From Acidimicrobiia bacterium (GTDB taxonomy: Bacteria; Actinomycetota; Acidimicrobiia; Acidimicrobiales; Bin134): a stretch of 39,757 bases of DNA. Under the pieces are notes generated by a model that made no database searches, was not told the origin of the DNA, and worked only from the letters and a program-made list of their open reading frames with translations. Each line of letters starts with the position of its first letter. Position 1 is the stretch's first letter. The DNA lies in the NCBI GenBank assembly GCA_009843565.1, contig VYDF01000198.1, positions 1 through 39,757 on the forward strand, read 5' to 3'. Below are positions 1 to 8,572 of this stretch, piece by piece. The position numbers were made by a program, and so were the translations under genes.

Positions 1-261
1 GTGTTCCTCGGCCCCATGACCAACGTGTCCTACGGCGACAAGGTGATCGGCACCAATCACACGCTGCCCACCCAGTCGGCTGCTCGCTTTACCGGCGGGC
101 TCTGGGTGGGCAAGTTCATCAAGACCGTGACCTATCAACGCGTGACCGACGCGGCTTCAAGCGCTGCCATCGGCGAATACTGCTCTCGCCTGTGCGCCAT
201 CGAGAATTTTGCCGGTCATCAGGCCCAGGCAGATCTCCGCGTGCGGCGTTACGGCAACTGA
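1..261 (+). CDS. Histidinol dehydrogenase (HisD)-family enzyme, 3' end only
   Basis: This is the last 86 residues of a gene that begins before the window. The pattern TNHTLPT, then an AR...GGLWVGKF stretch, matches the C-terminal half of HisD-family NAD-dependent alcohol dehydrogenases. A later IENFAGH segment corresponds to the conserved Glu...His pair near the HisD C-terminus. True HisD oxidises histidinol to histidine, but many relatives oxidise other diols or amino alcohols. No other his gene is near and the neighbours are all catabolic, so I infer a catabolic dehydrogenase rather than histidine synthesis. The stop lies 14 bases before the next start, consistent with one transcript. Substrate unknown. 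Confidence 0.85.
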   Translation: MFLGPMTNVSYGDKVIGTNHTLPTQSAARFTGGLWVGKFIKTVTYQRVTDAASSAAIGEYCSRLCAIENFAGHQAQADLRVRRYGN

Positions 262-275
262 ATCTGGCAACCTGC

Positions 276-1619
276 ATGACGTTTGATCTCGTTGTCCGGG
301 GTGGGACAGTGGTGACGGCCACCGGTCGCCAACGGGCCGATGTGTACGTTCAGGACGGTCAGATAGGAGCCATACTCGATCCAGATTCCCCCGAATCGGC
401 CGATCAAGTGCTAGAGGCAGATGGGCGATTCGTGCTGCCCGGGATGGTCGACACCCATGTCCATCTGATGGAGCCGGGCGATTCGACGCGCGAGGACTTC
501 CCGACCGGAACCCGGGCGGCGGCTCGCCGGGGCGTGACTACCATCGTGGAGCACACCCACGGCTGGCCGTTGACCGACGCCGGGCGATTTGTGGACAAGC
601 GATACCACCTGCGCAACCGGTCGTATGTGGACTACGCGTTGGCGGCTCACGTTTTTCCCGAGCATGTCGGCGAGATCCGCGGTCTGTGGGAGGCCGGCGT
701 GGCGTTCTTCAAGATCTTCACCTGCGCCACCCACGGGATACCCGCAGTCACGCCCGCGACCCTGCTGGACGTCTTCCAGGAACTCGCCGATCTCGACGCC
801 GTCTGTCTGGTTCACTGCGAGGACGATGTGATGACGGCTGCCAACGAGCGCCGCCTGAAGGCCGAAGGCCGCATCGATCCCGGGGTCATTCCGGAATGGC
901 GGTCGCGCGAGGCCGAACTGGTGGCAGTGGGTTCAGCCGCGATGTTGGCCAAAGTCACTGGCGTCCGGGCCACGGTGGCCCATGCCAGCAGCGCCGACGT
1001 GGTGGATCTGATCCAGCGTGAGCGCGACGCCGGTTCTCCTCTGGTGGCCGAGACATGCCCCCAGTACCTCTATCTCCATGAGTCGGAGATCCATGAGCAC
1101 GGACCGTTTCGCAAGTTCACCCCACCGGCGCGGATTCGATCGACCGAAGACCAAGACCGGATGTGGAACGCCTTCAACGATGGCTCAATCAGCCACCTCT
1201 CCACCGATCACGCTCCGTCGACCGCGGCGCAGAAGAGGGAGGGCACCATCTGGGAGTGCCATTTTGGCCTGCCTGGATTGGATACCACTGTGCCCTTGAT
1301 GGTGGACGCCGCCCTGAGGTGACGCACATCGCTCGAGCGGCTGGTGGAGGCGTATTCCCAGCGACCCGCCGAGCAGTATCGACTGGCGAACAAGGGCCGG
1401 GTGGAGGTTGGTTACGACGCCGACCTTGTCATCCTCGATCCGCACGCAACGGGGCAGATCACCGACGAGGACGTCATTTCTCGCGCCGGATGGACGCCGT
1501 ATGCCGGCATGGAGGTGCGCGGCCATGTGCAGACCGTGCTGCTGCGCGGTCGAGTCATCGAAGAAGGGGCCCCGCCACAGGGTCGTTTCATCTCCGGTCC
1601 GGGCATCGACAACACCTAG
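276..1619 (+). pseudogene. Cyclic amidohydrolase (dihydroorotase/allantoinase/hydantoinase family) interrupted by an in-frame TGA
   Basis: The family opens cyclic amides or ureides such as dihydroorotate, allantoin and hydantoins. From ATG 276, residues 61-63 are HVH, K146 lies in FFKIF (expected carboxylated lysine), and H180, H236 and D311 complete the binuclear metal set, so the barrel is intact. A TGA at 1320-1322 ends the protein after 348 residues. The same frame continues without interruption (RTSLERLVEAYSQRP...DADLVILDP) to the TAG at 1617-1619, giving about 447 codons, the normal family length. The second part is the conserved C-terminal segment of the family. A GGA (Gly) codon would restore the gene by one base change. 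It could be a recent nonsense mutation, a sequencing error or, less likely, readthrough. A GTG at 1344 could restart translation of the fragment. Weak ribosome site at 276. Confidence 0.85.
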
Positions 1620-1642
1620 GGTTCGGGAGCAGGGGGACTGAC

Positions 1643-2650
1643 ATGGCGCAAGAACCGCCGACGATTGATGTTCACTGTCATCTGGCCACGCCGGCGGCTG
1701 CAGAGCTGCTCAAGCCCCACGGGCGGCCCCAGGACGAGCCCTACCTCTACTTCATGGGCCAGGACTCCCGGGACCAGAACCAGGTCATGATTCCGACGAT
1801 CTTTGATGCGCTCACCAACCCGGATGCCCGGATCGAGCACATGGACGCGATGGGAGTCGACATTCAGGGTCTGGCCACGTTTGTGTCGGAATACGGCTAT
1901 TGGGCCCCGCCTGGGGTTGGCGCTGAAGCTGCTCGGGTCCAGAACGACAACTTGGCCCAAGCGGTATCCGATCTGCCCTCTCGGTTCTCGGCGTTTGGTG
2001 CCACGGTGCCCCTCCAGGACGTTGACCTGGCCATCGCGGAAATGGACCGGGTGGTTGACGAGCTTGGCTTCAAGGGCTTGCAGATCGGTGGCACCATTGC
2101 GGGCCGCAACCTCGACGAAACGGGCTTTCGGCCCTTTTGGCAGGCGGTGGCGGCCAAGGGCATTCCAGTCATCTTGCATCCGAACGGGTATGAGGAGAGC
2201 CACCGATTCGGCGATTACTTCATGGTCAACTGCGTGGGCAATCCGCTTGAGACCATGGTGGCAACCAATCGGATGATCTTCTCGGGGCTGTTCGAGGAAC
2301 TGCCTGATCTCAAATTGGTGCTGGTTCACGGGGGCGGCTATTTGCCGTTCTATGCATCGCGTTCCGACCACACTTGGGAGGTTCGCCCCGAGACCCGGGT
2401 GAACATCCCCGACCACCCGCCCAGCTACTACATGAAGCGGCTCCTGTACGACACGATGGTGTTCCAGCCGCTCTACCTCCGCCATCTCATCGAAGTGGTG
2501 GGCAGCGACCGGGTGATGGCCGGTACCGACTTTCCCTTCGATATGGGTGAGCCCGATCCCATGGGGCTCATCGACCGGACCGAAGGATTGACCGATGCCG
2601 AACGGATCGCCATGAAAGGCGGCAACGCGGCCCGGGCCTTCGGTCTGTAG
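1643..2650 (+). CDS. Amidohydrolase-2 (ACMSD-like) family metal-dependent hydrolase or decarboxylase
   Basis: A 335-residue protein of the amidohydrolase_2 family, typified by aminocarboxymuconate-semialdehyde decarboxylase. Metal ligands are visible: DVHCH at the N-terminus, a His in ILHPNG, a His in VLVHGGGY and the Asp in GTDFPFD near the C-terminus. Members decarboxylate or hydrolyse small ring-derived acids, including intermediates of aromatic and heteroaromatic breakdown. ATG 1643 is chosen because AGGGGGA lies just upstream and the open frame before it overlaps the preceding gene in another frame. It starts 23 bases after the broken amidohydrolase, so it is likely co-transcribed. The substrate cannot be read from the sequence. 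Confidence 0.88.
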   Translation: MAQEPPTIDVHCHLATPAAAELLKPHGRPQDEPYLYFMGQDSRDQNQVMIPTIFDALTNPDARIEHMDAMGVDIQGLATFVSEYGYWAPPGVGAEAARVQNDNLAQAVSDLPSRFSAFGATVPLQDVDLAIAEMDRVVDELGFKGLQIGGTIAGRNLDETGFRPFWQAVAAKGIPVILHPNGYEESHRFGDYFMVNCVGNPLETMVATNRMIFSGLFEELPDLKLVLVHGGGYLPFYASRSDHTWEVRPETRVNIPDHPPSYYMKRLLYDTMVFQPLYLRHLIEVVGSDRVMAGTDFPFDMGEPDPMGLIDRTEGLTDAERIAMKGGNAARAFGL

Positions 2651-2652
2651 CC

Positions 2653-2689
2653 AGCTCGGATTCCTCCTGCCTGCGGTCGCGTCCGAGCT
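2653..2689. terminator. Hairpin between convergent genes, possible bidirectional terminator
   Basis: AGCTCGGA at 2653-2660 and TCCGAGCT at 2682-2689 are perfect 8-base inverted repeats separated by 21 bases. The stem can be extended by two pairs with one bulged base. It fills the 51-base space between the stops of two convergent genes. There is no clear T-run on either side, so intrinsic termination is plausible rather than certain. Confidence 0.4.
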
Positions 2690-2701
2690 TGGCCGTTGGG
2701 C

Positions 2702-3922
2702 TCAGAGCAGAAGCTTTTCCTCGTATTCGACCCTGGAGAGGACTCGGGGGTCGCCGTCGGTGACCAGCACCATGTCCTCGATTCTCACCCCGCCACCACC
2801 GGGAACGTCGGGCACCCAGACAAGGGGCTCTACGGCGAAGACCATGTTGGGCTCGATTGGGTACACGGTGGCACCGGGCATGTTCTCGCCGATGTAGGGC
2901 GGTTCGTTGGCCCCCATGCCGATGCCATGGCCGATGAACAGACTGAACAGGTGGTCGGCGAGGCCGTGGTTGCCGATTGTGTCCACGATGGCGTCGGCCA
3001 CGTCCTGGTTGGTGTGGCCCGGCCGCATCTTGTCGATGCCGGCCATGAGACCCTCGTAGACGGCGGTGTAGATCTCCTGTTGGCGCCGCGACGGCTTTCC
3101 GATGACTGTGGTTCGTCCGATGTCGGCGAAGTAGCCGTTCCACATGGCGCCGATATCGATGAAGCACAGATCCATGTTCCGGGTCAGCTTGTCGGTGGCC
3201 AGCCGGTGAGGGGGCGACATGTGCTCCCCGGAGGCCACGAACGGAGTGATGACGTGGGCCATCTCGCCCCCGAGATAGAACAGCGTCTGCATGGCATCGC
3301 CGGCGATCTCCAGCTCGCGCCGGCCGGCTCGGGTCTCATCGAGTGCTCGCTGGGTGACCGCGTCGCCGATGGCGCATGCCTCTTCGATGATGTCGATCTC
3401 GATGTCGGATTTGATGAGCCGGGCGCGCTGCATGAGCTGATCGCCATCGACTAGTTCGAGATGAGGGAGATGGCGGCCCAGGGCGTCGATGAAGGAGATG
3501 TTGGCCGCGTCGACCCCTAGCTGGCCGCTGTCCAAACCTCGATTCCGGAGGATCGGCCGGAGAATGTCCTTCACGAAGCCGTCAACCAGTTCGGCCTGCT
3601 CCATGATGGGAATGGCGTGGGCTTCGCCGATCCACGGCATTCCTAAGCGCGCCTTGTCGATCTCACCTCCTGAACACAGCAATACCGGGTCGTCATCGGG
3701 CCGGAGCAGCGCACCGTTCAGCGCGGTCGTCTTGCCGGCGATGAGCTGGGCTCGCAACGAGGTCAGATATCGAACGTTCTCGTCCTTCCAGACCAGCAGG
3801 CCATCGACACCCTGATTGCGCAACTCCCGCTGGGCGGCCTGCACGCGCTCGGTCCGAAGTCGAGGCATGTCGTATCGGGCTTCCCAGTCGACTGCGAATG
3901 GCCCTTTTGCGTAGCCCGCCAT
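2702..3922 (-). CDS. M24-family metallohydrolase (Xaa-Pro peptidase/creatinase-like) with full metal site
   Basis: A 406-residue protein with a creatinase-N-like domain (about 20-160) and a pita-bread M24 domain (about 170-400). The five metal ligands of the family are present: D256 (FIDIG), D267 (ADIGRT), H332 (GHGIG), E365 (VEPLV) and E382 (RIEDM). M24 enzymes cleave Xaa-Pro bonds, but relatives hydrolyse creatine or ectoine or lyse DMSP. In this catabolic setting a non-peptide C-N substrate is a fair inference. ATG 3922 is preferred over the longer frame (ATG at 3982) because GGAGAA sits directly upstream and the conserved fold begins soon after. It is divergent from the flavin monooxygenase across a 133-base control region. 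Confidence 0.88.
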   Translation of the reverse strand: MAGYAKGPFAVDWEARYDMPRLRTERVQAAQRELRNQGVDGLLVWKDENVRYLTSLRAQLIAGKTTALNGALLRPDDDPVLLCSGGEIDKARLGMPWIGEAHAIPIMEQAELVDGFVKDILRPILRNRGLDSGQLGVDAANISFIDALGRHLPHLELVDGDQLMQRARLIKSDIEIDIIEEACAIGDAVTQRALDETRAGRRELEIAGDAMQTLFYLGGEMAHVITPFVASGEHMSPPHRLATDKLTRNMDLCFIDIGAMWNGYFADIGRTTVIGKPSRRQQEIYTAVYEGLMAGIDKMRPGHTNQDVADAIVDTIGNHGLADHLFSLFIGHGIGMGANEPPYIGENMPGATVYPIEPNMVFAVEPLVWVPDVPGGGGVRIEDMVLVTDGDPRVLSRVEYEEKLLL

Positions 3923-3977
3923 CAGTTCTCCGATCAGCCACAGCCTACCGAGGCCTGCGAGCGCGTCGCCTTCCCCT

Positions 3978-4001
3978 GCCATCCGAGTGCATCGGGATGG
4001 C
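3978..4001. promoter_or_regulatory. Operator-like inverted repeat in a divergent control region
   Basis: GCCATCC (3978-3984) and GGATGGC (3995-4001) are perfect inverted repeats. The inner bases GA and TC also pair, with one unpaired G, leaving a 5-base centre. The site lies between the divergently transcribed M24 hydrolase (start 3922) and flavin monooxygenase (start 4056). It could be a binding site for a dimeric regulator or a hairpin; no regulator gene is adjacent. Confidence 0.35.
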
Positions 4002-4055
4002 GGGCCACTTATTCTTTGCCCGACCAGTCACCGAGCCTCGCTGGGGAACCGCTGC

Positions 4056-5267
4056 ATGACATCGTCGGGGATCAACCCGCTCCAAATCGCCATCGCCGGC
4101 GGGTCCATCGGCGGGCTGACTGCTGGCGTTTTGCTTCATGAGCTCGGCCACGACGTCCACGTCTACGAGCGCTCCACCAACGCCTTGGAAGGCCGGGGTG
4201 CCGGCATCGTGGTGCTGCCCATGACCGAGCGGTATTTCACCGAGAGGGGTTCAGCGCTGGGCGAAGGCCAGGCAGGAGCGGCCGATGTGGCGCTTACGCT
4301 CACCAACTGGAGCTACGTCGATCAGTCGGGCGCCATTGTCGACGCCGCGGCGACATACAACCGATTCACATCCTGGAATACGTTGTACCGGGCCCTGCTC
4401 GAAGTGCTGCCGAGCGATCGCTATCACTTGTCCCACTACGTCACCGACTGTGCCCAGTCGGCGCAGGGTGTGACTATTTCGTTTGAGCACGGAGAGTTCC
4501 GAGACTGCGACCTGCTCGTGGCCGCCGACGGCATCGCCTCAACGGTGCGCGGCATCGTCTCTCCTCATACCACTACCGACTACGCCGGGTATGTGGCGTG
4601 GCGGGGCACCGTGCTGGAGGGCGATCTCGAACCGGAAACAGCGGCGATCTTCGAGGACGCCATGGTGTATCAGGTCCTCGACCATGCCCACTTCCTGGCC
4701 TATGCCATTCCGGGGCCAGGGGACTCGATTGTCCCCGGGGAAAGGGCGCTCAACTTCGTGTGGTATCGCAATGCGCCGGCGTCGGCCTTCGACGAGCTCA
4801 TGGTGGATCGCAACGGCATACACCGGCCCGCCACCATGCCGCCGGGCTTAGCCCAGGAGCACTTTGTGGCCGAGCTTCGCGGCGACGCATCGCGAATTCT
4901 TGCACCGCAGTTGCGCGACCTCGTCCTGGCTTGTGAGGAACCGTTTATTCAGGCCATCTTCGACATGGCCGCCGACCGATTCGTCCATGGTCGGATTGCA
5001 CTGATCGGTGATGCGGCCACTGCGTTGCGGCCTCACGTGGCGGCAGGAACGGCCAAGGCGTGCGCCGACGGATGGGCGCTACGAGACCATTTGGGCCGCG
5101 GCGGCGATCTGGATGCGGCGTTGGGCGCCTGGGAGCGCCAACAGCTCGAATTGGCACAGACCGTGGCGGCCAAGTCTCGACGCATGGGCCAAAGAGCGCA
5201 GTTCGAGTCGACGATGGTCCCCGGTGATCCCGCGTGGCGGTTCGGTCTGTTCGGACCAGGGGACTGA
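4056..5267 (+). CDS. FAD-dependent aromatic-ring monooxygenase, 2,6-dihydroxypyridine 3-monooxygenase-like
   Basis: A 403-residue class A flavoprotein hydroxylase. The N-terminal Rossmann motif is GGSIGGLTAG followed by a YER acidic strand end. The DG motif appears as LLVAADGIASTVRG, and the second FAD motif as ALIGDAATALRPHVAAGT. The spacing, and the SIGGL and RPHVAAGTAKA segments, resemble 2,6-dihydroxypyridine 3-monooxygenase of nicotine breakdown, which inserts one oxygen using NADH and O2. ATG 4056 has GGGGAA about eight bases upstream; the longer frame back to 3987 adds only the divergent control region. It converges with the exporter gene, with 10 bases between the stops. Ring substrate uncertain, family firm. 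Confidence 0.85.
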   Translation: MTSSGINPLQIAIAGGSIGGLTAGVLLHELGHDVHVYERSTNALEGRGAGIVVLPMTERYFTERGSALGEGQAGAADVALTLTNWSYVDQSGAIVDAAATYNRFTSWNTLYRALLEVLPSDRYHLSHYVTDCAQSAQGVTISFEHGEFRDCDLLVAADGIASTVRGIVSPHTTTDYAGYVAWRGTVLEGDLEPETAAIFEDAMVYQVLDHAHFLAYAIPGPGDSIVPGERALNFVWYRNAPASAFDELMVDRNGIHRPATMPPGLAQEHFVAELRGDASRILAPQLRDLVLACEEPFIQAIFDMAADRFVHGRIALIGDAATALRPHVAAGTAKACADGWALRDHLGRGGDLDAALGAWERQQLELAQTVAAKSRRMGQRAQFESTMVPGDPAWRFGLFGPGD

Positions 5268-5277
5268 CCCGGCAGCG

Positions 5278-6213
5278 TCAGACGCCGGTGTTTCCGGAGC
5301 GGGTTACCGCGATCCCGTCATATTGAAATGCTGACTGACGGAGTCCCAGCACAGAGTTGGCCAGCAACACGGCGATGACAACCGCTCCACCGATTATCGC
5401 TTCGTAATTGGGCTGCTCCTCCAGAATCCACCACACCCATAAGGGTCCCAATATCGTTTCCAGGAGCATCAACAACCCGGTCTCGGGAGCAGAGATACGC
5501 CGGGGGCCGAGCGCGATCAGCCCGAATGCGATCGGAAGCACGAGCACTCCACTGGGGATCAGCACCGCCACGTCTTCACCGGAGATGCTGAAGGGATCGG
5601 CAAACCAGACGTTGAAACCCGCGGCCAGCAACGCTCCGATTCCCCAGGCCGGAACCATGCTGATGTGACTGCTGCGCCGTATGACCGTGAGACCGATGGC
5701 CATTGCCAATGCGGCTCCCGCTGCCGCAAAATCGCCGCCTAGGCGACCAGTTCCGATGCTGCCGAAAAAGATGTACAGGATTGCCCCCAGGCTCGCCGTC
5801 ACCGCCAACCACACCCGTAGGGGGACTGGCTCACCGAGGAAGATCCAGCTGAGCACGGCGGCAAACAGGGGAGTGGTGGCGAAGATGACCAAGGTGTTGG
5901 CCACACTCGTGTGAGTGATCGACGTGGTGAACAAGGTGAGCTGCGCCGCGAACAGCACGGCCACCACCAGCCCGACACGCCCAATGGAACGGAAGTGAGC
6001 CAGGGCACTGCCCCGCATCCACACGACGGTTCCGACGACAATGGTCAGCCCTGTCAGGGCCCCTCGCCAAAACACGATGGTCCAGGCGTCGGCATCGATG
6101 AGCCGAATGAGCAGGCTGTCCGGTGAGAGGACCAGGACGCCGATCGTCGTCAGTAGTAGTCCGGTGGCGTGCGACGACAGTCGTGGTCGCTTGCCCGCGA
6201 TCCCTTCTGTCAC
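5278..6213 (-). CDS. DMT-superfamily (EamA) transporter
   Basis: A 311-residue very hydrophobic protein with about ten predicted membrane segments arranged as two EamA repeats. The repeats are seen from the glycine-rich helices and a conserved SWIFLGEPV near the end of the first half, mirrored by WWILEEQP in the second. The family exports metabolites and amino acids or imports small solutes by proton exchange. GTG 6213 is used because the upstream gene ends at 6225, leaving 11 bases. The arrangement suggests translation together with the cyclase-family hydrolase upstream. It may export a pathway product or an amino acid; no substrate can be assigned. Confidence 0.85.
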   Translation of the reverse strand: MTEGIAGKRPRLSSHATGLLLTTIGVLVLSPDSLLIRLIDADAWTIVFWRGALTGLTIVVGTVVWMRGSALAHFRSIGRVGLVVAVLFAAQLTLFTTSITHTSVANTLVIFATTPLFAAVLSWIFLGEPVPLRVWLAVTASLGAILYIFFGSIGTGRLGGDFAAAGAALAMAIGLTVIRRSSHISMVPAWGIGALLAAGFNVWFADPFSISGEDVAVLIPSGVLVLPIAFGLIALGPRRISAPETGLLMLLETILGPLWVWWILEEQPNYEAIIGGAVVIAVLLANSVLGLRQSAFQYDGIAVTRSGNTGV

Positions 6214-6224
6214 TGGCGTTGGGG

Positions 6225-7178
6225 CTACTTGATTGCCTGGGGGTTGAGGGGCGAGCCCACAGCCCGGGGGATGACGAGTGGAGGGGCCACGAGCTGGAAT
6301 TCATAGATGCCGTCGGTGGCGCAGTCTGCGGCAAGCTCGTCGAGGTACCAGATTTCGCCGACGAACAGGCCCATGGCGACGACCATGACCAGGTGCAATG
6401 GCTGGAAGCTGCCCTCGATCTCGTTGGGCCTCACCTCTGCGCCCCAGGTGTCAGTGGCGATGGCCGCCACTTCGCGCTCGGCCAGCCAGGGGGCCGACAG
6501 GAGCGATAATCCGGGGGAGTCGCCCGCGGAGAACCCGTCCCAGCCCGGCAGCCCGCGCCGCCGGGCCATGTCGCCGGTTCTGATCAGCACGATGTCGCCG
6601 GTGCCCACTTCGACGCCGTGGTGCTTGCAGGCCGCGTCCAAGTCTTCGCTGGTGATGGCTTCGCCCGGCAGCAGGTGCTCGACCCCGCGAACCGCCGGGA
6701 TATCCAGCAAGACGCCTCGTGACACGACGGTCTTCTGGTTCTCGATGCCGTTCTTGTCGGCGCCGGTGCTCGACACCAACCGGGCGTCGTATCCGTTGTA
6801 CATCATGCCGTCGTGGAAGATGTGAGCCAGCGCGTCCCACTGCGTTCCGCCCTGCAAGAACAGAAACAGCGTGTCGTCGGCCACCCCCCAGCCCATCGGC
6901 CAATCCTGGGTGCCCTCGACGTGATCGGTGCCGGTGGCCACCATCTGATGAATGGGGTTGACGCGGCCGAATGCACCCGTCTGGGGTCCGTTGCCGTCCA
7001 GGGGCAGTTCCAGCGAGAAGACCTTTCCCTGGCGAACGAGGCCGGCTGATTCCACAATCTTGTCGGGGGTGATGTGGTTCAGGGTCCCGACTTCGTCATC
7101 ATCACCCCAACGACCCCAGTTGCGGTATTCAGCGCAATATTGGTTCAGCAAGTCAATGGTGATTTCTGGTGCAGCCAT
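6225..7178 (-). CDS. Cyclase-family (kynurenine-formamidase-like) metal hydrolase
   Basis: A 317-residue member of the cyclase family (PF04199), which includes bacterial kynurenine formamidase and other amide, lactone or imide hydrolases. The signature region GGTQWDALAHIFHDG replaces the HxGTHxDxPxH motif of KynB, a form common in the longer family members. It keeps the Asp and two His expected for metal binding. ATG 7178 follows an exceptionally strong GGAGGGAGGAG site; the extended frame to 7364 runs into the upstream gene and lacks family homology. The exporter follows 11 bases downstream. A palindrome 70-86 bases before the start suggests regulated transcription. Substrate unknown, but amide ring opening or deformylation fits the island. 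Confidence 0.87.
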   Translation of the reverse strand: MAAPEITIDLLNQYCAEYRNWGRWGDDDEVGTLNHITPDKIVESAGLVRQGKVFSLELPLDGNGPQTGAFGRVNPIHQMVATGTDHVEGTQDWPMGWGVADDTLFLFLQGGTQWDALAHIFHDGMMYNGYDARLVSSTGADKNGIENQKTVVSRGVLLDIPAVRGVEHLLPGEAITSEDLDAACKHHGVEVGTGDIVLIRTGDMARRRGLPGWDGFSAGDSPGLSLLSAPWLAEREVAAIATDTWGAEVRPNEIEGSFQPLHLVMVVAMGLFVGEIWYLDELAADCATDGIYEFQLVAPPLVIPRAVGSPLNPQAIK

Positions 7179-7229
7179 GCGCTCGACTCCTCCCTCCAAC
7201 GGCCGCGCCGCAGGCGTACGCGGCGTTGA

Positions 7230-7264
7230 TGCATACTTCACGCGATCCACTTGAGTTTCAAGTG
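7230..7264 (-). promoter_or_regulatory. 17-base palindromic operator overlapping a putative promoter of the cyclase-exporter operon
   Basis: CACTTGA-GTT-TCAAGTG at 7248-7264 is a perfect inverted repeat of 7-base arms. On the minus strand it overlaps a -35-like TTGAAA (7261-7256). A -10-like TATGCA follows at 7235-7230, but the spacer is 20 bases, which is long. The site sits in the 104-base gap between the OYE stop and the cyclase start, where a TetR-, MarR- or GntR-type repressor could block transcription. The palindrome is certain; promoter assignment is weak. Confidence 0.45.
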
Positions 7265-7282
7265 AGGTACTGAATCCGACGA

Positions 7283-8479
7283 CTAGTGGGGTTGGCTTCT
7301 GAGCCTGCGCCGAATGTGAGCCGCGGCGGCCTGAAGGAGTCGCAGGCGCGGCGTACGCCAGCACTGCAAATGGTACGACCCCTCATTTTCAAGGCAGAGA
7401 TTGCATGAGGTGCAGTCAAACCGGCCCCGGCGACCGGCCTTGATTTGGGCCACCACATCCGGCTCGCGAATGAGCGGTCGGGCCAGGCACACAAAATCGC
7501 AGGATCCCTCGGCCAAAACCCGTTCGACCGTTTCCGTGGTTCGGATCCCACCCACGAGGAGCAGCTTCAAGTCGGGAACAACCGCTCGAATGGCCTGGGC
7601 GTACGGCATGAAGTAGGCCTCGTTACTCGGCGGCGAGAACATGCGAAAGTAGAGGTGGTCGGCCAATGCCCGTCGTCGATCAACAGCCACGTACTTCTGG
7701 CAGGAGTCTGCGCCCGAGGCCATCAGTCCAACGCTTACCTCAACGGCATCGAGCCCCAGGCCGGCCAGCAACCGGACCCGCTCCACGCTCTCGGCGAGCT
7801 CCAAGCCGTTTTCGATCTGGTCTTCCATTCCCACTTTGGCAGTCACCGGAATATCGGGTCCCACCGCCTGGCGGACCGACTGATATATCCGGGTCAGCAG
7901 ATGCGATCGCCGCTCGGCGTCACCACCCCAGCGGTCGGTCCGGGTGTTTGAGTGCGGAGAGCCGAACGAGCTGATCAAGTATCCGTTGGCGGCGTGGATG
8001 TGCACCCCGTCGAAGCCGGCGTCAACTGCCCGAGCGGCGGCCGCGCCGAAGGCTTCGATCACCTCTTCAATCTCAGCGTCGCTGGCCGGCTCAGCCACCG
8101 ACCCCGTGAGCGCATTGGGGACCGAGGACGGGGCTACTGCCGCAATGTCGCCCATCCCGCCCTGGTTTCCCGCGTGGGCCAACTGGGCAAAGATCTTCCC
8201 GCCCGATTGATGTACGGCGTCGACGAGTTGGGCCAGGCCCGGGATCATGGCATCGTCGTGGATGCTCGTCTGATTGGGCAGCGACTGGCCGCGGGGGTGG
8301 ACGAAAGCGTGGCCGAGGAGCGACAGCCCCACGCCATTGGCTGCCAAGGCCTGGTGGAGCTTGATCAGTGCCGGGGTTACTGCTCCGCTGTCGGTGGCCA
8401 TGGTCTCCGATGTCGCCGCCCGCACAAACCGGTTCTTGATCTCAAGGCAACCGATCCGGCCGGGCGTGAAGGCGTGCAT
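7283..8479 (-). CDS. Old-yellow-enzyme-family NADH:flavin oxidoreductase with four-Cys motif
   Basis: A 398-residue FMN barrel enzyme. The conserved segment HIHAANGYL (about 160-168) followed by the WGGDAERR phosphate-site loop identifies the family. C356, C359, C362 and C373 form a C-x2-C-x2-C-x10-C motif like the [4Fe-4S] site of 2,4-dienoyl-CoA reductase and trimethylamine dehydrogenase relatives. The C-terminal NAD(P)-binding domains of those enzymes are absent. Such enzymes reduce activated C=C bonds or oxidatively cleave amines; here a ring double bond is a reasonable guess. ATG 8479 has GGAAG upstream; the longer frame overlaps the divergent hydrolase gene. It is a paralogue of the protein at 16574-17764. 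Confidence 0.9.
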   Translation of the reverse strand: MHAFTPGRIGCLEIKNRFVRAATSETMATDSGAVTPALIKLHQALAANGVGLSLLGHAFVHPRGQSLPNQTSIHDDAMIPGLAQLVDAVHQSGGKIFAQLAHAGNQGGMGDIAAVAPSSVPNALTGSVAEPASDAEIEEVIEAFGAAAARAVDAGFDGVHIHAANGYLISSFGSPHSNTRTDRWGGDAERRSHLLTRIYQSVRQAVGPDIPVTAKVGMEDQIENGLELAESVERVRLLAGLGLDAVEVSVGLMASGADSCQKYVAVDRRRALADHLYFRMFSPPSNEAYFMPYAQAIRAVVPDLKLLLVGGIRTTETVERVLAEGSCDFVCLARPLIREPDVVAQIKAGRRGRFDCTSCNLCLENEGSYHLQCWRTPRLRLLQAAAAHIRRRLRSQPH

Positions 8480-8572
8480 TAGAGCTTCCAAGTTGAAGAT
8501 TCGGGGACCAGTGTTGGAAAGACTCCTAGACTGCGCGGGCCAGCGCAAGCGACACGACCGGCGGGGAGACTC

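Noticed and set aside
1..261. Histidine biosynthesis gene
   Set aside because: The HisD-family match is clear, but no other his gene is nearby and all neighbours are catabolic, so a different substrate is more likely.
1320..1322. Genetic-code change with TGA read as Gly or Trp
   Set aside because: Many intact genes in the window end in TGA directly before or overlapping the next start, so TGA is a working stop here.
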